64,000 bases of DNA from Ctenosaura bakeri (taxonomy: Eukaryota; Chordata; Lepidosauria; Squamata; Iguanidae): assembly GCA_948474755.1 (NCBI GenBank), contig CAOLHI010001444.1, positions 124,001-188,000 on the forward strand. Reading direction: 5' to 3'. Position 1 is the first letter of the stretch. Each line of letters begins with the position of its first letter. A model generated the notes under the pieces. The model was not told where the DNA came from, made no database searches, and worked only from the letters and a program-made list of their open reading frames with translations. A program made the position numbers and the translations under genes. This document shows, piece by piece, positions 1 through 9,969 of this stretch.

Positions 1-54
1 CTTAAATTAATACATTCATCTGCAGGTACCTACACATATGGAAGCAGGGGCAGA

Positions 55-165
55 TGTCGGTGAGGCCATAAATCTGCTCTGGGTTTTTGTCAGAACTTTA
101 AACGAACTCTCCCAGGTGCAGAAATCTATCCTCCAGAATAGGTTCAGCACAACATCATAATCATC
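55..165. repeat. Partial copy of a GATGTCAGTGG fold-back repeat
   Basis: The stretch runs GATGTCGGTGAGG, then CTCTGGGTTTTTGTC, AGAACTTTAAA and a later GGTTCAGCAC. This is the same order of motifs as in the complete copy at 46118-46268. It appears decayed at its right end. The assignment rests only on shared motif order. Confidence 0.4.
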
Positions 166-607
166 ATCTTACAAAGTTAAAACAAGCATAGTTAAACAGC
201 ACAGAAAGCTGGAAGGCAATGAAATTCTCATAAAATTTGAAGCCAAATTTAAAAAATCAAAGTAACATATGAAGCCCAGCATCCCATACAGGGTCTGTTT
301 TCCCTGAAAAAATCAATTCTCAAAGGCCTACCACAATGGAAAGGTTTTTACCTGCTTGCAAGAACATAGTAAGGCGGGTACCAATCTAGCTTAGAGATAC
401 CTTGAGAGTTCAGACTGAAACCTGGAGCAGATACACCCAAACACCCAGTTGACACTGCAGCCACCAGCCTCCATTCTAAGTGTGTGTTTGTGTGTTGTAG
501 TAAAGAGAAGATGGCACTCTCACTGCCAGTCACTGCAAATCTAGACTGAAAAGTTTTAAGCAGTATTCAGAAATGGACACTATCTTGCAAGATATGTTTC
601 TTGACCG
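166..607. other. No gene seen
   Basis: AT-rich sequence with no convincing coding frame. A short piece near 405-440 (TTCAGACTGAAACCTGGAGCAG) resembles the arm of the GATGTCAG fold-back family. Nothing else is recognised. Confidence 0.4.
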
Positions 608-773
608 GGCCATTTCTGCACTAGCCTGTTATAGCGCGACGATTCCACTTTCAACATCCTCTGGAATCCTGGGGTTTGCAGTTTAGGGAAGGGCCGAAAA
701 TGCAAACCCCAGGATTCCAGAGGATGTTGAAAGTGGAATCATCGCGCTATAACAGGCTAGTGCGGAAACGGCC
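608..773. mobile_element. Palindromic MITE (GGCCATTTCYGCAC family), short-centre copy
   Basis: It starts GGCCATTTCTGCAC and ends GTGCGGAAACGGCC. The arms are reverse complements through the TTCAACATCC and GGATGTTGAA motifs. At 166 bp it is shorter than the usual 180 because the right arm has lost bases at the centre. Flanks are CCG on the left and CAG on the right, an imperfect 3-bp target duplication. No coding capacity. Confidence 0.9.
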
Positions 774-1177
774 CAGGAGACCCCAAACAAGTTTCCTTTG
801 CAATGTACAGGCAACCTGTGGAACTGCTGACCAGAATGGATACAGAAAAGGCGCCAGTAACCCAGCAGGAGGGAGAGATGATAGAAGAAAAGGCATGATC
901 AAATGCAGATCTGTGTACTTACTTTTAACCATATTTATTATGAGGAAATGTTTTAATTGGGTTTGACGATGCTTCATACACACACATACATATCACACAT
1001 ACACACTTGAATACATTTCGCATGACATTTGCTTTTTTTAAAGACTTGCAAAATATCTGTGCGTGTGTGTGAGTAAATTATTGCTATTTTTATGAACGTT
1101 TAAACAGATTTTCTTATCTAGGCCTCTGTAGAAAGTCGGGTGGCTACAGATAACAATGAGTAGCAATGAATAAGAAA
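774..1177. other. No gene seen; short CA/TG runs
   Basis: Non-coding sequence with short CACACA and GTGTGTG runs near 980-1070. I recognise no gene or repeat family. Confidence 0.5.
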
Positions 1178-1422
1178 GACAGTATGGTGCAGTGGTTTGA
1201 GCATTTGACTATGATTCTGCAGACCGAGGTTCAAGTCCTCGTTCAGCCCTGGAAACTCACTGCTTGACTATGAGCAAGTCACATCTTCCCAGCCTCAGAG
1301 AGAGGCAAAGGCAACCCCACTCTGGACAAATCTTTCCAAGAAAACTCCATGATACATTTGCCTTATGGGTTGCCATAAGTCAGAAACAACTCAAAGACAC
1401 ACGACAACAAAAACAGCAATGT
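1178..1422 (+). mobile_element. tRNA-derived SINE with CAACAA-type tail
   Basis: The head carries a pol III A-box-like stretch (TGGTGCAGTGG) and a B box (GGTTCAAGTCC). The body has the GCAAGTCAC and CTCAGCCTCAGAG motifs, then GGGTTGCCATAAGTCAG, and a tail of ACGACAACAAAAAC. It is essentially full length (about 245 bp) and plus-strand. At least nine further full or partial copies of the same family occur in the window. Its LINE partner is not determined here. Confidence 0.85.
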
Positions 1423-1445
1423 GTTGAATTGAGAGCCAATGGGCT

Positions 1446-1772
1446 CTAGTAGTTTGGGTGTTGGATCAGGGCCATTTCCACACTAGACTGTTAATAGCGC
1501 AATGATTCCACTTTCAACATCCTATGGAATCCTAGGATTTGCAGTTTCATGAGGGGCCGGCTGGCCCTTCCCGAAACTGCAAACCCCAGGGTTCCATAGG
1601 ATGTTGAAAGTGGAATCGTAGCACTATAACAGCCCAGTGTGGAAATTCTGCAGGACTTGGAGACCAAGATTCAAATCACTGCTCAGCCCTGGAGACCCCA
1701 GGGGTGACCTTGGGCAAGTCAGCTCCACTCCTCTGATCAAATCTTGCCAAGAATACCCTATGATAGAGCCAC
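1446..1772 (+). mobile_element. tRNA-derived SINE split by a palindromic MITE
   Basis: The SINE head lies at 1446-1469 and continues at 1651 with GACTTGGAGACC, a degenerate B box and the body up to about 1772. The intervening 1470-1650 is a MITE flanked by CAG on each side. Removing the MITE and one CAG leaves a continuous SINE, so the insertion point is known to the base. Confidence 0.8.
1470..1650. mobile_element. Palindromic MITE inside a SINE
   Basis: 181-bp copy with GGCCATTTCCACAC at the left. The right terminus is worn (GTGTGGAAATTCTG). Target duplication CAG is at 1467-1469 and 1651-1653. The centre reads GGGGCCGGCTGGCCC, so the arms meet with no real spacer. Confidence 0.9.
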
Positions 1773-1775
1773 TGT

Positions 1776-1793
1776 ATGTGTGTGTGTGTGTGT
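1776..1793. repeat. Short (TG)n microsatellite
   Basis: Uninterrupted TG dinucleotides immediately before the extended inverted repeat at 1794-2040. Confidence 0.8.
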
Positions 1794-2040
1794 ATGCTTT
1801 TGAGTGCTGAGAAGCCAGACTTAGGCCATTTCTGCACTAGACTGTTATAGTGCTATTATTCCACTTTCAACCTCCTGTGGAATTCTGGGGTTTGTCGTTT
1901 CCTGAGGCCAAAGACCTCTCCGGCTGAGAATTCTAAATGCCTCTCCCTAAACTGCAAACCCCAGGATTTGTGGAATAATAGCACTATAACAGCGTAGTGT
2001 GGAAATGGCCTAAGTCTGGCTCCTCAGCACTTAAAAGCAT
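1794..2040. repeat. Inverted repeat extending 30 bp beyond both ends of a MITE
   Basis: The 30 bases at 1794-1823 and the reverse complement of 2011-2040 agree at 28 positions by eye. The usual MITE termini lie inside these blocks. No other copy in the window has inverted flanks. The structure therefore includes host sequence that became inverted, rather than a 3-bp target duplication. Confidence 0.85.
1824..2010. mobile_element. Palindromic MITE, long-loop subtype
   Basis: Termini are GGCCATTTCTGCAC and GTGTGGAAATGGCC. The centre carries an approximately 43-bp non-palindromic loop with CTGAGGCCAAAGACC and GAGAATTCTAAATGCC. The same loop in opposite orientation occurs in the copy at 54369-54563. 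The right arm lacks the usual GGATGTTGAAAG block, so the arms are not fully symmetric. Confidence 0.88.
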
Positions 2041-2619
2041 AACACACCCATGGGCCAAACAGCTACTGAAAAGCTCCAGCAATGGGGCGGGTGGGTGGTG
2101 AGAGTGGCGGAGGATCTCTCCGAGACAACAGAAGTGGCATTTTGACTCATGTTAGCACTGCACAGAAGAAGGTAATGGCGAGCCAGTGCCGAATGCCTTT
2201 TATCTCCCGAACTGTATGACGAGACAATGATAGCAAGAGGGCAGACACCATGTAAAAAACATAGAGAGGCACTCATGCGCAACCTCATAGATGACAACAG
2301 TTGGCAGTCTTCCGAGAGAGTCCTCCCAGAGCAAAGAGGCAAGGCGCTATGCCAACATTGCAAAAAGCAGGTTAAAACTTTGAAGTTCAGGGGAAATAAG
2401 GTTATGCGGCGTGGCACCACATCAGTGCGGTGAAACAGCATGCTCCCACCCCTGCAAACCAACCTGTGGGGGCACCTGGCCAATTGCATGTGTGGCTAAG
2501 CAGAAAATGTTGTAAAGGAGGTAGAAATTCAACTCTTCACAGGGGAGGGGTGCAACATGAAGCTAAAGGGCCAGAACCCCAAAAACAGCATGGGAGAAGG
2601 GCAGGTTATGCCTATCATT
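2041..2619. other. No gene seen
   Basis: Unrecognised sequence. Open frames of up to about 150 codons occur on the minus strand, but they contain no motif I recognise and no supporting context. Confidence 0.4.
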
Positions 2620-2712
2620 GGCCATTTCTGCACGAGTCTGTTATAGTGCAATGATTCCACTTTCACCTTAGGGGTGCTGCAGAAATGCCTTGAAGGCACA
2701 CAGCAACTCTGA
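2620..2712 (+). mobile_element. MITE left arm joined to a SINE tail
   Basis: A MITE arm begins with GGCCATTTCTGCAC at 2620 and runs to about 2665 (CCACTTTCA). It then passes without a break into the 3' end of the CAACAA-tailed SINE (CACCTTAGGGG, TGCCTTGAAGGCACAC). The right MITE arm is absent. The junction shares TTTCA with both partners, which suggests a deletion or recombination across short homology. Confidence 0.75.
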
Positions 2713-2840
2713 GCCCAACCATTTGGATTCAAGCCACTATTTACTTGTCATTCCAAAAGGTTTTGGCAAAATTTCTCACCAAAGACGTTGGCAGTTGTGG
2801 CAAAAGGAAAGAGATCCTCTTCCGAAATAGAAAACACACA

Positions 2841-3020
2841 GGCCATTTCCGCACTAGTCTGTTATAGCGCGATGATTCCACTTTCAACATCCTCTGGAAT
2901 CCTGGGGTTTGCAGTCTCGGGAGGGGCCGGCCGGCCCCTCCCGAGACTGCAAACCCCAGGATTCCAGAGGATGTTGAAAGTGGAATCATCGCGCTATAAC
3001 AGGCTAGTGCGGAAATAGCT
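2841..3020. mobile_element. Palindromic MITE, 180 bp, near perfect
   Basis: Target duplication ACA lies at 2838-2840 and 3021-3023. The centre is GGGGCCGGCCGGCCCC, so the two 90-bp arms meet with no spacer. The only obvious end damage is AGCT in place of GGCC at the right terminus. Confidence 0.93.
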
Positions 3021-3319
3021 ACAGTTCTCACAATGAAAAGATGTAAGGAGGGTCCCCTCAAATGGATGCTTTTAAGACTTGTTCATTAATGATCCAGAGT
3101 TAAGGATGAGCAGCGGTGCAACAACCAGGTATGCAATCAATGCCAAACTATTTGTGTTAGTCAAAACAAACATGAATTGCAGAGAGCTCTGGAAGAATCT
3201 CTGTAAAATGGGCAAACGGGCATTGAAATGGCAAACGTGATTTGGATGTGTGCACGGTTTGTTCCCCTCTTCTTTCTTCTTCTTTCCTCCCTCCTTCCCT
3301 TTCTCCCTCCCTTTTTAAA

Positions 3320-3545
3320 TTTAATCCCTGATGGTGGTATCTGACATTGTCAAATGGCTTTTGTGGCCACCATCAAGGAAAAATCTCTTGTAGTAGCAAT
3401 CCACCGGCTTCCCTAACAAGTCGCCCCTGGGAGACCGTTTCTTAGTTAGACCTGTCTGCTTGGATAATGATTTTCAAATAAGTAAATCTATTAATGAGAT
3501 CGCAGTGGGAGCAGCCATGTGCTGTGAGGAGGAGGAGGTGAGGGA
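3320..3545. other. Unique AT-rich block, possible conserved non-coding element
   Basis: This stretch has no repeat signature. It contains features common in conserved enhancers, such as ATTGTCAAATGGC, TTAATGAGAT and TGATTTTCAAATAAG. The idea is purely visual and has no comparative support. Confidence 0.25.
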
Positions 3546-3719
3546 AAGCAGGCAATGTTTTTCTCACTCTGAAGGTAAGTTTAGCTAGGAAGCAAAGATC
3601 AGTGAACTACCCCTTTTGTGGGGGGGTCATTTTTCTGTTAAGGAAAAGAGGAAGAAGGAAGAAAAAAAAAACAAGTAGATTGTCTTCCTTTCTTTTCTAG
3701 TTGCCATTGGGATGAAAAG

Positions 3720-3790
3720 CATGGTGGATCCCCTCTTGGTGGGGCAGTTAAGCTGCTCCAGGTTTTAGTCTGAACTTTCATAGCCTATAA
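3720..3790. repeat. Fragment of the GATGTCAG fold-back family
   Basis: The sequence GGTGGGGCAGTTAAGCTGC followed by AGGTTTTAGTCTGAACTTT matches the left arm of the copy at 46118. The remainder is missing. Confidence 0.45.
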
Positions 3791-3821
3791 TATTTCACAG
3801 ATGAACACTGGAATGCATGAG

Positions 3822-4165
3822 GCCGAGCAGCATCAGAGCATAGCCGAGATGACAAAAGTTACTGATGAGGAAGAACAGACAAGTCAGAAGAAGTGGCAGC
3901 AGTTTGCTTTTGCCTGATTTTACAGGGAAGGGCAAGATTCTACTCCCTTTCCCCTTTGGCCCTCTGCAAAGATGATGGAGTGCAAGCTACTTTTGCCCTT
4001 TGAACTCAGTTGCAGCATTTGAAGTAAGCTGAAGGAGGAAAGTGGGAGAGGGAGAGAAAAACTGGGACATTGTAGAAGCAGCTAAAAAAAAGTAGGGTGA
4101 CAGAAGGTTAAATGGGACTGTCTCTACCAAATTGGGACAACTGGAGGGTATGGACTTTAAAGGAG
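3822..4165 (+). repeat. Unclassified interspersed repeat, copy 1 of 3
   Basis: Shared landmarks in order are GATGAGGAAGAA, CAGTTTGCTTTTGCCTGA, a GCAAGCTACTTTTGC block, AGTGGGAGAGGGAGAG, CTGGGACATT and GGGACAACTGGAGGGTATGGA. The same order is found at 15815-16648 (split by a CR1) and, inverted, at 60531-60830. There is no coding frame and no obvious terminal repeat. Confidence 0.65.
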
Positions 4166-4262
4166 CTATCCAAGGGTGGGATAGGAGGTATCCCTTCTCT
4201 TCAGGGGTAGGGTTCAGCACACTGCACAGCTCCTTTAAAGCTTGAACAAAAGTCCAGAGAGA
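4140..4262. repeat. Fold-back repeat of the GATGTCAG family, inner part
   Basis: ACTTTAAAGGAGCTATCC on the left pairs with the reverse complement of AGCTCCTTTAAAG on the right, around a loop containing GGGTTCAGCAC. The outer ends of the element are not recognisable here. Confidence 0.5.
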
Positions 4263-4500
4263 ATTCTAAATGCTGAGAAAGCCCATGTGATTCTGGACTG
4301 CATCAATAGGAGTATAGTGTCGAGACCAAGGGAAGTGATGGTACCACTCTATTCTGCTTTGGTCAGACTCCACCTGGAATACTGTGTCCAGTTCTGGGCA
4401 CCACAGCTCAGAAAGGATATGGACAAGCTGGAAGGTGTCCATGGGAGGACCACCAAAGTAGTCAAAGGCCTGGAAACCATGCCTATGAGGAGCAGCTGAG
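4263..4500 (+). mobile_element. CR1 LINE fragment (ORF2 C-terminal region)
   Basis: Plus-strand translation resembles the C-terminal part of CR1 ORF2. It has a VPLYSALVRLHLEYC-like stretch, then FWAPQ, then a degenerate KLEGVHGR block. It aligns in motif order with the much better copy at 39385-40115. It is truncated at both ends and cannot encode a working protein. Confidence 0.85.
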
Positions 4501-6020
4501 GAGTTTGAATCCACTGCTCCTTGTCCTGGTTTCTGGACAAGGAGTCACATCAGCATGAGTTACTAAGAGGATGCCGACATTATATTCTATGAAATGATGG
4601 GAGGGGAAGATTGCAAGAGTTGCTTCCAGTCATTGCTGACAGTCGAAAACTAGATGGGCAAATAATCCAACCTGCTATGAGACAGCTACCTGTTTGTCCT
4701 GATGAAGGACTTCTCTCTGTGGCTCAGGCATATCTTTAGAGCCGAGTCAGTGTTCCTTTATTGCTCTTCCACAGCCTGGGCCCCATGAGCAACGGTTCCA
4801 TCATCACGCTCATTTCCTGTGCCTGTTGCATGCTCCATCAATATTATATAACCCAGCACTGTTTATCCTGGCAAGAAGGAATGTCTGCCGGGATAAGGGG
4901 CATTTCTGAAAGGGTAGAGAAGAGGAAGCGGATTTTTCTGATGGAAAAAAAAATTGAGTCAGACCTGAACTGCCTGAGCAACTATGATGTCAGGGACAGA
5001 TGGCCTGATTTTTGATGATGAGATACTTAACCCACATCCTGAAGCTTCACCAGCCTTTGTAAAAGTTCTATCACAACTCTGCACGGACTAATTAACCCCT
5101 GGCAGTCAGAAGCATCCCCTGGGACAGCATCCAGGGCCAGGCCAAGATGGAATACAGAAGGGGCCCTGTCTTTAAGAACAGATTTCAGAATGAATCAACG
5201 AATGAATCAACTTCAGCCGGTCTAAAGTGCTTCAGCCAGTTTGTTGGCCAGGACAGATTGTGGGTCACATGTGGAAACCCCCTTGTTCTGACAGTTTCAC
5301 TGACAATTGGTCCATTTCCCAGAACAGTTGAAAGTGCTGCCTATAACTGGTGATGAGGGGGAGCAACTGCAGAAGATACGGGGTGCAACCTTGGACACTG
5401 GGCCCCTCCTCCTGGTGGGCTGCACAGATAAGCAGACAAAAATGAGACCAAAAGTTACTTGTAATTTCCAGCTTGGGCCAGTTTTCTTAGCTTTCACACT
5501 AGTTCACAAGGCTGAGGGATGTTTTGCAGAATCCCACCTCTTTGAACATTTGAGTGTGATTTGTGCCCCCCCAAAATTTTAGGGATGTGGTGAATTGGGA
5601 TTTGAGAAGTCTGACAAAGGTCGTGGAAGGTGCTAAAACATGGCTGAGGGCCAAACAACCCACGGTCTGCCCAGCATGGACCTCTAATACTGTTATACAA
5701 CTTGGATCCAGGCAATTTGTCGTCAAAGCAAAACACAGGGCCAGCCCAAGGGGGAGCATAAAATGGCATCCATCACCTCCATCACTTCACACTTCACTTT
5801 CAGAATCCGACAATGGCCTGAATGCTACTGGTGAGTTCCAACTAGAGGAGATCCATTGCTTAACTGGTGAATCAATACATTCATTCAATGGGTTTACTCT
5901 AGTTGGGACTAATGGAAGGACTCAGGCTAAGATTGAGTATATTCAGGACATACCTCATTCTCCCTACAGTGGTGAGTCCTATGGCCAGAATCCTATTAGT
6001 GGCTTCTCCTATCGTAAACC
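4501..6020. other. No gene seen
   Basis: Apparently unique sequence. The longest frame (5563-6024, plus strand) is 153 codons but shows no motif I recognise and no splice or promoter context, so I do not call it a gene. Confidence 0.4.
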
Positions 6021-6021
6021 C

Positions 6022-6095
6022 TGATTATCTCAGCTAAGTTATCTTTAAAGATATTGTGAGATTATCTCAGCTAAGTTATCTTTAGATATTGTGGA
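6022..6095 (+). repeat. Two-copy tandem repeat of about 37 bp
   Basis: The unit GATTATCTCAGCTAAGTTATC...GATATTGTG occurs twice head to tail, differing by a short A deletion. It is probably a recent local slip or tandem duplication. Confidence 0.85.
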
Positions 6096-6283
6096 AAGGT
6101 ATCCAATGTCTTTGTTCCTAGGGTGTACATGGGCAGCTGCAACCTCCTGGGAACAATTCCCTCCCTCTCCAGCCATTGATTGGCCATGGAGGTGCATCTG
6201 GGAACTGTCTGGCTGTCTTTCTGTACCTGAGAATAAAGAAGCAGCATCTGCACTTGTCTGGAGGGTGATGGCTGCTATGGAAG

Positions 6284-6572
6284 ATGGAGCAAGCCTGTTT
6301 TCTGCTGCTCCAGAGACTAGGACATGGAGCAATGGCTTCAAACTTCAGGAAAAGAGGTTCTATCTGAACATTAGGAAGAACTTCCTGAGGGTAAGAGCAG
6401 TTTGATAGTGGGAATGTGCTGCCTTAGTATGGTAAAGGCTCTTCTTTGGAGATTTGTAAAGAAAGACTGGATGGTCATCTGTTGGTAATGCTTTGATGGT
6501 GTATTCCTGCATGGCAGAAGGGGGTTGGACTTGATAACCCTTGTGGTCTCTTCCAACTCTATGATTCCATAA
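6284..6572 (+). mobile_element. CR1 LINE 3' end
   Basis: It carries the terminal CR1 landmarks in order: TCTGCTGCTCCAGAGACTAG, AACTTCCTGAGGGTAAGAGC, a TGGATGGTCATCTGTTGG block, GGGGTTGGACTTGATAACCC and the tail CAACTCTATGATTCCATAATTC. It is 5' truncated, as is usual for CR1, with no poly(A). Confidence 0.9.
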
Positions 6573-6752
6573 TTCTTCTTCCCTTAGGTGTTTAAGGACA
6601 ATGGGACAGCTTTTGTCCACCCCTACAGGAATTAGTTGCTGGAGGAAGAGGAACCTGTGCCCAACAGTCTTCAGCTGCCTGTGCATTTCTGGGGAAGGGG
6701 AAGTTGTCATTACTGCCCATGCACCAGTGTACATCCACCGGAAGAGAGTTAT

Positions 6753-7058
6753 TGTCAGGAACAGATTCACTCTTACACGGATCAACAAACTTAATAGAAG
6801 ATTTATTGTAACATAGTAAGGGATGCTGTCTTCAGACGTTAAAGCTCGAGAATGGAACGTTTTCCCCCCACCTTACACTTTAACAGACAGTTTCTCCTAA
6901 GATAGTTGTAAAAGAACGAACGTCATCATGCCAAATGGTTCCTTTGAAATTCCAGCCAGAAGGAATGGTTGGCGCCTGGGAATAGCTAACAGCCTACTAT
7001 CACTATTTCCTCAGTCTACTGCTATCCTAAAACAATAAAACATGGAGGACTCCCGACA
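6753..7058 (-). repeat. 3' LTR of the Ty3/Gypsy element
   Basis: 306 bp beginning TGTCAGGAAC and ending CTCCCGACA on the plus strand, so it has the usual TG...CA ends with a TGTC/GACA inverted terminus. It looks base-for-base identical to 11650-11955. Confidence 0.97.
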
Positions 7059-7075
7059 TCCTGCCCCACTTTTTT
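7059..7075 (-). other. Polypurine tract of the Ty3/Gypsy element
   Basis: On the minus strand the 17 bases directly before the 3' LTR read AAAAAAGTGGGGCAGGA, purine except for one T. This is where plus-strand DNA synthesis of an LTR element starts. Confidence 0.85.
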
Positions 7076-7172
7076 AAAAAAATATATACATAAAGATACA
7101 CAAAATATAGAAAATATCACGGAACAGTAGAAAGACAAGAAAACTAAATAGTAATATGAATGCAGTAGCAAG

Positions 7173-8330
7173 TCAGTCGGGGCGTTGAGGAACATCAGCC
7201 GGCGAAGAAGTCAGCGAAGGTGCCCTCTTCAGCAAACTGGAATGAAAAACAGGATGAATAGCCTTGAGGGAAGAAGGGAGATCTAGTTCAAAAGAGACAT
7301 CATTAATAGCCCTTTTCACAGGAAAAGGTCCGAGAAAACGAGGGGAAAGTTTTTTAGACGGAGAAGGAGAGGAAATGTTCTTAGAAGAAAGGAAAACCAA
7401 ATCCCCGGGCTGGTAAAGGGGATTAGGCTGCCGTTTACGGTCAGCGAAACGTTTGTGGGAAGCTTTAGCGGATGCTATAGCATCTGAGACGGATTGCCAA
7501 ATGCCAGAAAATTTAGAGACCCAAGCAGAAACAGAAGGAGGAGCGGAGGAAGAGAGGGAGAGGGGGGAAAGGAGAAGGAAGGAAGCCGTAAACTATTTCA
7601 AAGGGGGGTTTCCCAGTAGAGGTATGAACCGCAGAATTGATGGCAAACTCAGCGAACGGAAGGAGCGGAGCCCAATCATTCTGGTTCTCAGAAACAAAAC
7701 ACCTAAGAAATTGTTCAAGAGAGTTGTTAACACGCTCAGATTGGCCATCTGTTTGAGGGTGATAAGCACTGCTGAGTTTCTGAGTGACTCCCAGGGTTTC
7801 CAGTAGACAAGTCCAAAACTTGGAAGTGAAAATTGGATCCCTGTCCGAAATGATCACCGAAGGTAGTCCGTGAAGTTTCCATACATGATTAACGAACAGG
7901 TCAGCCAGCTGGTCAGCACGGGGTAGTTTCTTTAGAGGCACAAAATGACATTGCTTGGAAAAGTGATCAGTAACAACCCAAATAACATGAAAGCCGTGTG
8001 AAGAGGGAAGAGACACGATAAAATCCCATGCGATGACCGACCAGGGGCTAGCAGGCGCAGGCAGAGGTTGCAGGAGCCCTTGAGGTTTAGATGTGGGCGA
8101 CTTAGAAACGTTGCAAGTGGCACACTGCTTAATGTAAGTTTGCACGGAGGGGTTTAATCCAGGCCACCAAAAAAGGCGGCGAATCGCATGCAATATCTTC
8201 AAAAACCCAAAATGTCCAGCGGGTTTGGAATCATGATAACGATGAAGTACCTGCTCGCGGGCAGCAGGGGGAACGTAGACCTTGGTGCCATAAAGGGGAG
8301 ATTGTCAACCCATTCTATTTTATCCTTGTT
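7173..8330 (-). pseudogene. Ty3/Gypsy integrase region
   Basis: The integrase joins the cDNA copy to host DNA. The best frame (7513-8202) begins near RRLFWWPGL and has the CATC half of the HHCC zinc domain. The catalytic core follows, with D in AWDFIVSLP, D in ISDRDPIF and E in GQSERVN, so the DDE triad is present. The zinc-domain histidines lie upstream in another frame. After a frameshift the C-terminal part (7173-7400) gives a GPFPVKRAINDVSFELDLP stretch and HPVFHSSLLK, then stops. No chromodomain follows before the polypurine tract. It is broken by at least two frame changes. Confidence 0.9.
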
Positions 8331-8945
8331 TGCCGGTAGCCAGGAGTCTGCATGCGCTGCATGAATGATAGCATCGCGGAGAGCGGAGTCACAAAGAGAG
8401 GAGGCAGAAAGCCTTGTCTTTGCTAATGCACGAGTAGTCACTTGAGAAGCCAGAGAGGAGGCAGGAAACAAGGTTATTGGAGTGGGAGGACGTAGCAGGG
8501 GATTCCGAAAAACGGGGAAAAGTCGAAGAGAGGGTCCGAGTTGGTTAGTTCGGCCAGGTTTGAAAACAATTTTAAATCGGAATCTCGGGAAAAAATTTAG
8601 CCCATCTCGCCTGCTTAGGGGAGAGTTTCTTAGCAGACTGTAAGGCTTGCAAATTCCTATGATCAGTCCAAACTTCAAAGGGGAGTCGAGCCCCTTCAAG
8701 CAAATGACGCCAAGAGGCACCCGAAAAATTGGGATAGCCTTGGCTTTTTTTAAATAGGCCAATTAGCTTGTTGGGGGGAAAAATTTCTTTAAAATAAAGC
8801 ACAAGGCCTGAGTGCTCCTGTGGTGTCATGTTGAAAAAGAACGGTTTTGCCATGGCAAAGTCCGAAGCATCCGTTTGCACAATGAATTGCTTCGTACTGT
8901 CGGGAAAAAGGAGTAAGGGCTCAAAACTTAAATTTTAAAGATTTC
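8331..8945 (-). pseudogene. Ty3/Gypsy RNase H region
   Basis: QTDASDFA marks the first acidic residue of the RNase H domain and VWTDHRNL marks a later one. Frames then shift near 8570-8760, before a FKPGRTNQLG block that normally sits at the end of the domain. The order between reverse transcriptase and integrase fits the family. Several indels mean no intact domain is encoded. Confidence 0.85.
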
Positions 8946-9064
8946 AAATGGTCAAACGCCGATTGACACCCGGCGACCAACAAAATCTATGCGCCTTGCC
9001 CGCAGTGGATCCTTTAGGTTTCCGTAGAAGGTTGGTGAGTGGAAGCGTTATGGCAGCAAAATCC

Positions 9065-9856
9065 TCAAAAATTCCGGTAGAAGTTCGCAAAACCAAGAAA
9101 TTGCTGGAGTTGCTTCACAGTTTTAGGGACGGGCCATTGCAAAATGGAGTTAATCTTCGAAGGGTCCATTTTAAGTGAACAATCTTGAATCCTATATCCC
9201 AAGTAATCAAAAGTTTGGGTGTCAAATTGGCATTTAGATAGATTAACCACGAGGTTGTTATCTATAAGCCTTCGTAACACTTCACGAACCAATACACATG
9301 AGATTCCATGGAACTGCGTAAATTAAAATGTCATCCAGATAAATAGAACCCCCTGATACAACAAGTCATGGAAAATGGTGTTCAAAAACATTTGGAACAC
9401 AGATGGCCCCGATTGTAAGCCAAAGGGAAGAACCGTCCATTTAAAGTTACCTAGAGGAGTTGCAAAGGTGGTGAGCCACTCAGAGTCCGGGGTCCATTCT
9501 AATCCTATGAAAAGCCTCTTTAAGATCAAGTTTGGTAAAATATTTTCCTTGAACAAGATGGTCCAAAACAGTCCGTATCAGGGTAGGGGATAACAATTGG
9601 AGGAAATAACCTGGTTAATAGCAGAGTAGTTAACTATCAGTCTCGGATCCTCGCGGGGATCTTTTCTTTTTCGGAAGAAGACAGGACTCGCCGTGGGGGC
9701 TGTAGAGGGCTTGATAAACCCGGGACCCAAGTTTTTATTTAGGAACTTCTTGAGAGCAAGGAGTTTTTTTTGGCTCATGGGATAAATTTTCGGTTTAGGC
9801 AGGGTGGCCCCGTCAACTAATTCCAGTTTACAGTCAAAGTCCGTGGGGGGAGGCAA
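9065..9856 (-). pseudogene. Ty3/Gypsy reverse transcriptase region
   Basis: Motifs in order are GFIKPSTAPTASPVFF and LIVNYSAIN, then TVLPFGLQSGPSVFQ, then a YLDD catalytic box that is readable only in a frame differing by one base from the block before it, then SKCQFDTQTFDYLGY. The shift lies in a run of five C on the plus strand near 9349-9355. A further shift follows within 50 bases. The catalytic residues survive but not in one frame. Confidence 0.92.
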
Positions 9857-9969
9857 TTTGTAGCCCCCCTTTTGGGGAAAGCCTTTTGGAAGTCTCGGTA
9901 GTGTGAAGGAATTTGTTGCAATTCTTCATGGGGAATAGAAAAGTTTTCATCTGAAGAGGACATAGTGCC

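Noticed and set aside
608..773. MicroRNA gene
   Set aside because: The hairpin is the shared body of a multi-copy palindromic transposon. There is no sign of a single conserved mature arm.
5563..6024. Open frame of 153 codons
   Set aside because: No recognisable motif, no splice or promoter context, and composition like surrounding non-coding DNA.
7453..7806. Open frame of 117 codons on the plus strand
   Set aside because: It is antisense to the Ty3/Gypsy integrase region, which has clear catalytic motifs on the minus strand.
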